Positions 1-5,035 of a DNA stretch of 5,035 nucleotides are shown piece by piece. Origin of the DNA: Candidatus Zixiibacteriota bacterium (GTDB taxonomy: Bacteria; Zixibacteria; MSB-5A5; RBG-16-43-9); contig JAOUFL010000177.1 in assembly GCA_029858245.1 (NCBI GenBank), positions 1 through 5,035 on the forward strand, in the 5' to 3' direction. How positions within the stretch are numbered: position 1 is the first letter of the stretch; each line of letters starts with the position of its first letter. The position numbers and the translations under genes were made by a program. The notes under the pieces were generated by a model. The model did not search any database, had not been told where the DNA came from, and saw only the letters and a list, made by a program, of their open reading frames with translations.

Positions 1-333
1 GAATCTGTTTGGGGATTTTAAAATTATCAGATTTCGACTGGAAACAGCTACTCCGATTCCCCAATCCGGAACATTGGACCCTGCATTTGATTTGAAATCG
101 TTCTCATCCTCTGCCACATATATGGTCAAAGGCAGAATCAGCGAATCCTCTAAAAAAGCAGAAAGCCGTAAGTAAGCTTCCCCTGCAGTATTTTGAATCT
201 CCTGTATTAATTTCGGGTCCTGAGATTGTATGTTAAACTTAGGAATAGCAAAGGCTAATCCGGTTACAAAAATCGAGCAGATAAAACTGTAAATAAATAT
301 GCATTTTTTTATGCTCACCAGGTTTCTAATCAT
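1..333 (-). CDS. Secreted peptidase-MA-like (gluzincin) protein, N-terminal part only
   Basis: This is the first 111 codons of a gene that runs off the left edge. The protein begins with a Sec signal peptide: Arg3, Lys9 and Lys10, a hydrophobic core at about residues 11-26, and an A-F-A cleavage site at 27-29. It is therefore probably exported to the periplasm or outside. After a helical stretch comes LTIYVAEDENDF (residues 69-80), then VPDWGIGVAV (88-97) and NLIILKSP (101-108). That order matches, from memory, the front of peptidase-MA-like domains, which carry an HExxH zinc site further on. The site would lie beyond the window, so catalysis cannot be judged. The start codon overlaps the stop of the AsmA gene (ATGA at 333-330). 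No clear Shine-Dalgarno precedes it, so translation probably depends on coupling. The export call is firm; the family call is moderately sure. Confidence 0.7.
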   Translation of the reverse strand, partial: MIRNLVSIKKCIFIYSFICSIFVTGLAFAIPKFNIQSQDPKLIQEIQNTAGEAYLRLSAFLEDSLILPLTIYVAEDENDFKSNAGSNVPDWGIGVAVSSRNLIILKSPNRF

Positions 334-2747
334 TTATCTAACAATTTTTTTAGTAAATCCTGCCCTTTCTTTTTCAAATCCTCTTTCAGTTTATCCTTCT
401 GTTCCTGAATCTCTTCCTGGTATCTTTTCTGCTGTCTGGAGGTGCTGAGTGCAAATTTCGGGTTATCCACATTCCCCCCGATTTCAAAATCCAGCACTAT
501 TCTGCCCCTCTCATCCTGAAAGAGTTTACCTAGATCCCCCAGATTTATCTTGCCGGACAGCTCGGGCGAGAGAACGACTGATACCAGATAATTCAAGCTC
601 CCATCCAGACCTATTGAGCCTGTAGCTTTCCAGTCCCCGCTTTCTGAAAATGCCTCGAAATCCTCAAAATATACCCTGCTGTTATTAATTAGAAAAGAAT
701 TAGAAAGATTTTTTATCTTCTCTTCCTTGAACTGGTTCAATTTTAAAAACCCGGAAATCTTGTTCAAAAATTCCCAGTTAACCAGCCTGCCTTCTGTAAT
801 TGTTCCTTTTCCTGAGGCTATCAAAGATTTGGTTATCTCCTCTATACTCATTCCCCTCCCGGAAAAATCTGCAGTCAGGTTAAGCTCACCAAAAAGATGC
901 TCTTTGAAAAGGGTAAATCGTGTCAGGAAATTATTTGCTTCGATCTGGCTGGCGTTCACTTTTATGTTGAATCCGGGATTATCGACATCGGTCATATCAT
1001 AGGTAGCATTCCCGCCCACTGACCCGCTATAAACACTGGTAATTACATTCTCCACTTTTACTATTCTGTTTTTAACCTCTAAATCCGCCATTAGATTCTC
1101 AAACTCGACCTGTCTGAAAATTACCTTTTTGATATCGATCTTTCCGGTGGCATTTATATCCGGAAAAGGAGGTGCCGTTTTCAAATCTTTATTCTTTTCC
1201 GAAGTGCCCTTTTGTTCAGCAGGTAATATTTCGTCTAAATCTATAAAATCAGATTTCAAACTAAAACTTAAAAGGGGTTTATGGGCTTCTCCTTTTTTCG
1301 ATAAAACCGACTGCAAAATATTTTCCACCTTACCTCTCAGATTCAAAGAAGATTTTCCCATATTCATACTCAGATCCGTAATATTCAAAATCCCCTTGGA
1401 TAAGGACAAGTCACCATTCAGATTTTCTACCGGAACAGTAAGCGAGGGGGAGTTTAACTCAACTTTTCTTAGATTAAACTTACCCGTGAGGTCCAATTTC
1501 TCGACATTTTTTAGTTTCCCGAATGCTTTTACATCCATCTCAACCTGACCGGCTAAATTAGTGCCCTCCGGTAATTTTTTAAATTCCTTTATTATTGATA
1601 GGTTAAGTTTACTTTTCAGCTCGGATGTCAAATCGGGATCGGCATAATTGGATACCACTGCCTTGAGCTCCATAGGGGTATCGCCCAATTTTGCCCCGGT
1701 GGTGACGATGCTTGCTCCCCGATTATCGAAATTTATCTCTGCCTGTGGAAGCACAAAAGGCTGTGGGAATTCTGCAAAATCGATTTTAACCTTTTGCAAA
1801 CTTATCATTCCCTGAAAAGCAGGCAGCTCCTTTCCTTTAAGCTCCCCTTTAAGGGATGAGGTCATTCTCATCTCTCCTGAACCTTTAAGCCGGGATAACG
1901 GGGAATCTTTTCCACCAGCTAAAGATGCTAACAGTTCCTGAACGGATATATCCTTTGATGATAATACCAGATCAGCCCTGGGAATATCTTTTAGATTTTC
2001 TATCTTACCTTTTATCTCCAGGGAAATCTTTGCCAGGTCGATTGTGATTTTTTCGACTTCAAGATAATCACCGGGAAGGTTCAAGCTCAGTTTATGCTGA
2101 AAACTCAGGGTAAGTTCGGGTAATTTCCCCTTGAAACCTGCCAGGTTTAAATCCAGTCTCTGAATGGAGAGCCTGCCCTCGGATTTACCGATTTCGAGTT
2201 TTTCATCCATCACGAATTTACCCTTCTGTTCGATACCCTCCAATTGGATTTTGCTTCCCGTGGATAGATCGGTGTAGAGAAATTTACCATCCTTTATCTC
2301 GACATTCTCGAAAATTATTAAAGGCAAAGCTCCCCCTCCCCCTTTCATCAAGTCAGCCACGTTGAGAATCTTCTCCCTGTTTTTCTCTATGAAGATCTCG
2401 GGTTTTTCCAGAATTATTTTTTTCACTTCTATTCTTTTTCTCAATAAAGGCAAAAACTTAACTCTGACCGAGAATTTACTTATCCTGAAAAGGTCCTCCG
2501 AGGAGTATCCGGGTAAATTTGAGACCGTAAGCCCTTTTATATCCACTCCCAATCCTTTGAAAATGGAGGGGGAAACATCCTCTATGGATACCTTCCGGTT
2601 TATAGCTTCCTCCACCCTGGGTTTAATCAGGGATAGAAGTTTTTCCCTGGTGAAAATAAGTTTTACTGCCAGGGAGGAGATTATTAAAAGAGCAATTAAA
2701 ATTCCGGCGATCCACAAAACTATCTTCCAGCTTTTCTTGATTTTCAT
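330..2747 (-). CDS. AsmA-family inner-membrane-anchored envelope protein
   Basis: The 805-residue protein has a short basic N-terminus, one membrane helix (about residues 7-32), and then a long, mostly beta-strand periplasmic region without cysteine-rich or enzymatic motifs. Residues 33-130 have the AsmA front pattern (basic, then ISKFSVRVKFLPLL and EKPEIFIEKN). Residues about 540-765 have the C-terminal AsmA pattern, with GELNLTADFSGRG at 620-632 and GKGTITEGRLVNWEFL at 646-661. The last 35 residues (771-805) are a highly charged Lys/Glu/Gln helix, possibly a coiled coil. AsmA-like proteins such as AsmA, YhdP and TamB span the periplasm and are linked to lipid traffic to the outer membrane or to outer membrane assembly; that role is inferred here. 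Its length lies between E. coli AsmA and YhdP. A Shine-Dalgarno AAGAGGA (2759-2753) sits 5 bases before the ATG and supports this start. The gene follows the hydrolase gene by 45 bases and overlaps the next gene. Confidence 0.88.
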   Translation of the reverse strand: MKIKKSWKIVLWIAGILIALLIISSLAVKLIFTREKLLSLIKPRVEEAINRKVSIEDVSPSIFKGLGVDIKGLTVSNLPGYSSEDLFRISKFSVRVKFLPLLRKRIEVKKIILEKPEIFIEKNREKILNVADLMKGGGGALPLIIFENVEIKDGKFLYTDLSTGSKIQLEGIEQKGKFVMDEKLEIGKSEGRLSIQRLDLNLAGFKGKLPELTLSFQHKLSLNLPGDYLEVEKITIDLAKISLEIKGKIENLKDIPRADLVLSSKDISVQELLASLAGGKDSPLSRLKGSGEMRMTSSLKGELKGKELPAFQGMISLQKVKIDFAEFPQPFVLPQAEINFDNRGASIVTTGAKLGDTPMELKAVVSNYADPDLTSELKSKLNLSIIKEFKKLPEGTNLAGQVEMDVKAFGKLKNVEKLDLTGKFNLRKVELNSPSLTVPVENLNGDLSLSKGILNITDLSMNMGKSSLNLRGKVENILQSVLSKKGEAHKPLLSFSLKSDFIDLDEILPAEQKGTSEKNKDLKTAPPFPDINATGKIDIKKVIFRQVEFENLMADLEVKNRIVKVENVITSVYSGSVGGNATYDMTDVDNPGFNIKVNASQIEANNFLTRFTLFKEHLFGELNLTADFSGRGMSIEEITKSLIASGKGTITEGRLVNWEFLNKISGFLKLNQFKEEKIKNLSNSFLINNSRVYFEDFEAFSESGDWKATGSIGLDGSLNYLVSVVLSPELSGKINLGDLGKLFQDERGRIVLDFEIGGNVDNPKFALSTSRQQKRYQEEIQEQKDKLKEDLKKKGQDLLKKLLDK

Positions 2748-2792
2748 TATTATCCTCTTCTTTTGATTTTACATTTAACCGAATATAAAAAA

Positions 2793-3476
2793 CTATAGAA
2801 TATAACTCTCTCCTATTTTCAGTATCTGTGCTCTGGTTTTAGAGTTTTTTAGCTTTTCCGCGAATTTCAGGGGATCCTGTTTAATCACATCGAAAGTATC
2901 GAAATGCATAGGGATCACCACACCGGGATTTAGAAATTCGACCGCTTTTACGGCATCCTCAACCCCCATGGTAAAATTATCCCCGATAGGTATCAGGGCT
3001 ACATCAAGTTTGTTCATCTCCCCTATTAACTTCATATCCATAAATAATCCGGTATCGCCTGAATGGTAGATGTTCTTTCCTCCGAAATTGACCACGAATC
3101 CGCAAGGGTTGCCGGTATAGGTAATATCCTCGTCGATAAAAGCTGAACCGTGATGGGCAATGGTCAGCTTAACCTTTCCGAAATCAAAACCACGGCTTCC
3201 CCCTATATGCATCGGATGGACACTGGCTCCTTTTTTCTGACAGAACATCGCCAGCTCAAAAGGTGCTATGATCAGAGCATTGTTGCTTCTGGCAATATTT
3301 ATGGCATCACCCAGATGATCACCGTGTCCATGCGACAGAAGTATGGCTTCGACTTTGATCTCCTCCGGACTTATCCGGGCTAAAGGATTCCCGGAGAGAA
3401 AGGGATCGAAGATGATCCTGTGCTTTTCATCCTCCAGGAAAAAACAGGAGTGTCCCAGATATGTTAACTTTGTCAT
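2793..3476 (-). CDS. UPF0173-type metal-dependent hydrolase (metallo-beta-lactamase fold)
   Basis: This 227-residue cytoplasmic protein is the usual length for the UPF0173 (YtkL-like) branch of the metallo-beta-lactamase superfamily. The zinc motif HGHGDH is at residues 49-54. Further candidate ligands are His108/His109, Asp141 in HSGDT (138-142), and His191 in PMHF (189-192). The N-terminus YLGHSCF (6-12) and the segment IPIGDNFTMG (162-171) are also typical of this branch. The enzymes are predicted metal-dependent hydrolases whose physiological substrate is generally unknown, and nothing nearby identifies it. A strong TGGAGG Shine-Dalgarno (3486-3481) lies 4 bases before the ATG and fixes the start. 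The gene is the first of the minus-strand group, and 45 bases without a terminator separate it from the AsmA gene. It is divergent from tadA. All key residues are present and no truncation is seen. Confidence 0.93.
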   Translation of the reverse strand: MTKLTYLGHSCFFLEDEKHRIIFDPFLSGNPLARISPEEIKVEAILLSHGHGDHLGDAINIARSNNALIIAPFELAMFCQKKGASVHPMHIGGSRGFDFGKVKLTIAHHGSAFIDEDITYTGNPCGFVVNFGGKNIYHSGDTGLFMDMKLIGEMNKLDVALIPIGDNFTMGVEDAVKAVEFLNPGVVIPMHFDTFDVIKQDPLKFAEKLKNSKTRAQILKIGESYIL

Positions 3477-3496
3477 AAAACCTCCATTGTAGAATA

Positions 3497-3544
3497 ATTA
3501 TATATCTTTACGTTTAATATTAAAAAGAGTCAATTTCTTGTCAA
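3497..3544 (-). promoter_or_regulatory. Candidate promoter(s) for the hydrolase/AsmA/peptidase group
   Basis: On the minus strand a consensus -35 box TTGACA (3544-3539) is followed after 17 bases by AATATT (3521-3516), which matches 4 of 6 bases of the -10 consensus. A perfect TATAAT lies closer to the gene (3502-3497), but its -35 partner is weak. Either could start transcription upstream of the TGGAGG ribosome site. Transcription start sites are inferred only from sequence. Confidence 0.5.
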
Positions 3545-3578
3545 GATAAAAAGGGAGACCATCTTTTACATTATCCTG

Positions 3579-3607
3579 TTGACATAATTCTATGAAAACT
3601 ATATTGT
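3579..3607 (+). promoter_or_regulatory. Candidate sigma-70 promoter for tadA
   Basis: A perfect TTGACA (3579-3584) is followed at exactly 17 bases by TATTGT (3602-3607), a 4-of-6 match to the -10 consensus. Transcription would start near 3614-3616, only about 10-12 bases before the tadA ATG. A second -10-like box, TATACT (3616-3621), is a better match but has only a poor -35 at the right distance; if used it would give an essentially leaderless tadA mRNA. Confidence 0.5.
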
Positions 3608-3625
3608 TAATGCTGTATACTAAAA

Positions 3626-4093
3626 ATGAATGAAAATCATGAAAAATGGATGAGAGTTGCCCTGCAGGAGGCAAAGGTCGCTCTTAAGAAAAAAGAGGTC
3701 CCGGTTGGTGCGGTGGTAGTATTTGAGGACAAGGTAATCGGAAGAGGATACAACCAGCTCGAGAGCTTAAAGGACCCCACTGCCCATGCCGAAATCCTGG
3801 CTATTGGAGCGGCAGCTAATTTCCTGAATTCCTGGCGGCTTTCTGAAGCGGTTTTATACGTGACCCTGGAGCCCTGTCCTATGTGCGCCGGTGCCATAGT
3901 GTTATCCAGACTTAAAAAATTAGTCTTTGGCACTTATGACCCCAAGAGCGGTGCCTGCGGTTCCCTGTATAATATCGTTCAGGACAATAGATTAAACCAT
4001 CAAATCGAGGTAATACCCGGGATTTTAAAGGAGGAATGTTCGGCTCTCCTTCAGGTATTCTTCAAGGGATTACGAAAAGAAGAAAATGAGTGA
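3626..4093 (+). CDS. tadA: tRNA-specific adenosine deaminase TadA
   Basis: This 155-residue cytidine-deaminase-fold enzyme converts adenosine-34 to inosine in the anticodon of tRNA-Arg(ACG), which lets that tRNA read CGU, CGC and CGA. It is normally essential in bacteria. The zinc site is complete: His54 and the proton-shuttling Glu56 in TAHAEI (52-57), and Cys84 and Cys87 in PCPMCAGA (83-90). Other family marks are MRVALQEA (9-16), EVPVGAVVV (24-32), the NSWRL segment (68-72), RLNHQIEV (122-129) and EECSALLQVFF (136-146), which distinguish TadA from guanine deaminases. Met1 is the only ATG start with the usual N-terminal length. Met9 (3650) is a possible alternative, and neither is preceded by a Shine-Dalgarno. 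An in-frame stop at 3608-3610 rules out a longer form. The gene is divergent from the hydrolase gene and overlaps the next gene by 8 bases. Confidence 0.96.
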   Translation: MNENHEKWMRVALQEAKVALKKKEVPVGAVVVFEDKVIGRGYNQLESLKDPTAHAEILAIGAAANFLNSWRLSEAVLYVTLEPCPMCAGAIVLSRLKKLVFGTYDPKSGACGSLYNIVQDNRLNHQIEVIPGILKEECSALLQVFFKGLRKEENE

Positions 4094-4565
4094 GAATAAA
4101 TCAGAATCTACAGAAACATTGCATACAAGGATATTACACCTGGGTATTCTCTTCAATATCTTTTTACCCCTGGTTATGTTCTTCATTTCCATTAACTTAC
4201 GAGACAGGCTCCTGAACATCCAGAGCTTTGAAGCTATTGATTTTCTATTTTATATATTGATATTGGTTAGTTTATTCGAAATTTTAGCAATTTTTCTCTT
4301 AAGAAAAAAATTACTTATGAACCTGACTGCCAAAAAAATACAAAATGATTCAAAAATTATTGCCGGGCAGAATATTGTTAATTTTGGAATGATAATTTAT
4401 GCACTTTCCCTTGCGCCGACTATTTATGGATTGGTATATTATCTTTTAGGTGGAATCTGGGAACGGTTTGCTTTATTTGTTGCCATAACGTTTTTATCTT
4501 TCCAGCTTTTCAAGCCGAGAGAAGGTGACATCGATAAGCTGAGAAATTACATGGAGACTGTTTAA
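4086..4565 (+). CDS. Uncharacterised four-helix membrane protein, coupled to tadA
   Basis: I do not recognise a named family. The 159-residue protein has a hydrophilic, acidic N-terminus (1-14), then four likely membrane helices at about residues 16-36, 52-72, 91-121 (long, with Pro111) and 124-142. Basic loops RKKLLMNLTAKK (73-84) and KPREGD (143-148) suggest that the second loop and the C-terminus face the cytoplasm. The segment FGMIIYALSLAPTIYGLVYY (100-119), with small residues and a helix-breaking Pro, looks constrained and may be the functional core. There is no signal peptide and no enzymatic motif. The ATG lies inside the end of tadA (8-base overlap) with only a purine-rich AAGAAG before it, so translation is probably coupled to tadA. 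Base composition is more AT-rich than tadA, as is usual for membrane proteins. The gene is real by its length and operon position; its function is unknown. Confidence 0.8.
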   Translation: MSENKSESTETLHTRILHLGILFNIFLPLVMFFISINLRDRLLNIQSFEAIDFLFYILILVSLFEILAIFLLRKKLLMNLTAKKIQNDSKIIAGQNIVNFGMIIYALSLAPTIYGLVYYLLGGIWERFALFVAITFLSFQLFKPREGDIDKLRNYMETV

Positions 4566-4607
4566 TTATTTTTTCAATTTAGTTCTTTTGCAAGTTTTTT
4601 TATTTTC

Positions 4608-4696
4608 GGAGAGGTGCCGGAGTGGCTGAACGGGGCGGTCTCGAAAACCGCTTTCCGCATTGCGGAACGGGGGTTCGAATCCCTCCCTCTCCGCCA
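4608..4696 (+). tRNA. tRNA-Ser (anticodon CGA)
   Basis: The 89-base gene folds into a type II tRNA. The 7-pair acceptor stem is GGAGAGG (4608-4614) with CCTCTCC (4686-4692), followed by discriminator G and an encoded CCA (4694-4696). The anticodon stem is GCGGT/ACCGC around loop CTCGAAA (4640-4646), giving anticodon CGA at 4642-4644, which reads serine codon UCG. The long variable arm (TTCCGC, loop ATT, GCGGAA, 4653-4667) and the discriminator G are serine identity marks. The T arm has GGGGG/CCCTC with one G-U pair and loop TTCGAAT. It starts 42 bases after the membrane-protein stop, behind a T-rich stretch with no clear promoter, so it may be co-transcribed with tadA or have a weak promoter of its own. 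Confidence 0.97.
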
Positions 4697-4708
4697 TTAC
4701 CTTTGGTG

Positions 4709-4740
4709 ATGACGCTGAGCTTGTCGAGGGGGTGAAGGGC
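4709..4740. repeat. Possible dispersed genomic repeat containing CTGAGCTTGTCGAGG
   Basis: Thirteen bases after the tRNA lies a GC-richer stretch whose core, CTGAGCTTGTCGAGG (4715-4729), resembles from memory a widespread short intergenic repeat (TTCGACAAGCTCAG on the other strand) found in many copies in various bacterial genomes. Only one copy is present in this window, so the repeat nature cannot be shown from the sequence itself. It contrasts with the AT-rich bases that follow it. Confidence 0.3.
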
Positions 4741-4741
4741 T

Positions 4742-4785
4742 AAAACAAAAATAAATCAACCATACCTTACGTGGGGATGGTTGAT
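4742..4785 (-). terminator. Intrinsic terminator of the phosphotransferase-like gene
   Basis: A perfect 9-base inverted repeat, ATCAACCAT (4755-4763) and ATGGTTGAT (4777-4785), can extend inward by two C-G pairs around a 7-base loop. Read on the minus strand it is followed by TTATTTTTGTTTTA (4754-4741), the U-tract expected of a Rho-independent terminator. It begins 8 bases after the minus-strand stop codon. Read on the plus strand there is no U-tract, so it should not work well for the tRNA transcript. Confidence 0.72.
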
Positions 4786-4793
4786 CTACAAAG

Positions 4794-5035
4794 TTACAAA
4801 GCTGCCAATCCCGCAGCTGCTCTCATTCTGTTGAATGCCGTAGGTTGTCTATTATTGTAAAAATCAAGCACCAGCTCCGCACACTTTTCTACACTCAGAG
4901 AATGGGTGTCCAGCTCGATATCGTATATTTTACCTCGATGTATATTCTCAATCTGCGCTCTGGCAAAACCCTGGCGTCTAATGTCACGTTCTCGTTCCCT
5001 GCGCTCAAGCTCATCCAGCGGACAATGCAGACCAA
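4794..5035 (-). CDS. Chloramphenicol phosphotransferase-like protein, C-terminal part only
   Basis: The last 79 codons of a gene entering from the right edge are present; the frame is open from 5033 to the TAA at 4796-4794. The peptide starts GLHCPLDELERRERER, continues through an Arg-rich region and GFARAQIENIH (22-32), then IYDIELDTHSLSVEKCAELV (36-55), and ends near QPTAFNRMRA (62-71). This order matches the C-terminal half of chloramphenicol 3-O-phosphotransferase (Streptomyces venezuelae Cpt), a small P-loop kinase in which the Arg-rich stretch forms the lid over ATP. The P-loop and catalytic Asp would lie outside the window. Members of this family in most bacteria have no demonstrated drug target, so resistance should not be assumed. 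The family is usually just under 200 residues, so about 40 percent is visible. It converges on the tRNA and ends at its own terminator. Confidence 0.78.
   Translation of the reverse strand, partial: GLHCPLDELERRERERDIRRQGFARAQIENIHRGKIYDIELDTHSLSVEKCAELVLDFYNNRQPTAFNRMRAAAGLAAL

Noticed and set aside
727..2766. Three plus-strand open frames of 91, 139 and 134 codons (727-1002, 1129-1548, 2362-2766)
   Set aside because: They lie wholly or almost wholly antisense to the AsmA gene, have no ribosome sites, and encode composition-biased peptides rich in Phe, Ser and Ile, as expected of shadows of a Lys/Glu/Leu-rich gene.
3150..3383. Plus-strand open frame of 77 codons
   Set aside because: It is antisense to the hydrolase gene, which has intact zinc motifs; no start signal or recognisable protein feature.
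2793..3476. Calling the metallo-beta-lactamase-fold protein a beta-lactamase
   Set aside because: Its motifs and length are those of UPF0173 hydrolases; it lacks a signal peptide and the features of class B beta-lactamases.
3549..3570. Possible hairpin AAAAG...CTTTT between the divergent promoters
   Set aside because: Only five weak pairs close it, the inside does not pair, and there is no T-tract positioned for termination on either strand.
3637..3933. Minus-strand open frame of 98 codons
   Set aside because: It is antisense to tadA, whose reading frame carries the full HAE and PCxxC motifs.
4566..4607. T-rich gap before the tRNA as a terminator or promoter
   Set aside because: There is no hairpin for a terminator. 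TATTTT at 4601 has no acceptable -35 at the right distance, so I do not call a promoter.
4794..5035. Calling the right-edge gene a chloramphenicol resistance gene
   Set aside because: Only the C-terminal half is visible, and the family is broad with mostly unproven substrates; resemblance to Cpt does not establish drug resistance.

Overview
This window is a piece of chromosome from a moderately AT-rich bacterium that appears to be diderm (Gram-negative envelope). The evidence for two membranes is a full-length AsmA-type envelope protein and a neighbouring exported protein with a Sec signal peptide. The sequence does not fix the phylum. The gene style would fit a lineage known mainly from environmental genomes, but that is a guess.

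Left part (1-3476, all minus strand, transcribed right to left): a UPF0173-type metallo-beta-lactamase-fold hydrolase (2793-3476), an 805-residue AsmA-family protein (330-2747), and the first 111 codons of a secreted protein resembling the front of peptidase-MA-like (gluzincin) domains (1-333). The AsmA stop and the peptidase start overlap as ATGA, so those two are probably translated as a coupled pair. The hydrolase lies 45 bases upstream of asmA with no terminator between them, so all three may form one transcript.

Middle (3477-3625): a 149-base divergent promoter region. A consensus TTGACA box occurs on each strand, pointing outward towards the hydrolase gene and towards tadA.

Right part, plus strand: tadA, the tRNA adenosine deaminase (3626-4093), has no visible Shine-Dalgarno sequence and a very short predicted leader. 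An uncharacterised four-helix membrane protein (4086-4565) overlaps it by 8 bases, and a complete tRNA-Ser(CGA) with encoded CCA (4608-4696) starts 42 bases further on. After the tRNA comes a short convergent spacer. It holds a piece that looks like a dispersed genomic repeat and a minus-strand intrinsic terminator. That terminator serves a minus-strand gene whose last 79 codons are present and which resembles chloramphenicol phosphotransferase-like kinases (4794-5035).

Overall the window is mostly housekeeping and envelope genes. I see no CRISPR array, insertion sequence, phage gene or defence cassette. The points most worth checking are the coupled AsmA/peptidase pair, the conserved-looking but unnamed membrane protein fused by overlap to tadA, the near-leaderless tadA start, and the repeat-like sequence beside the tRNA.
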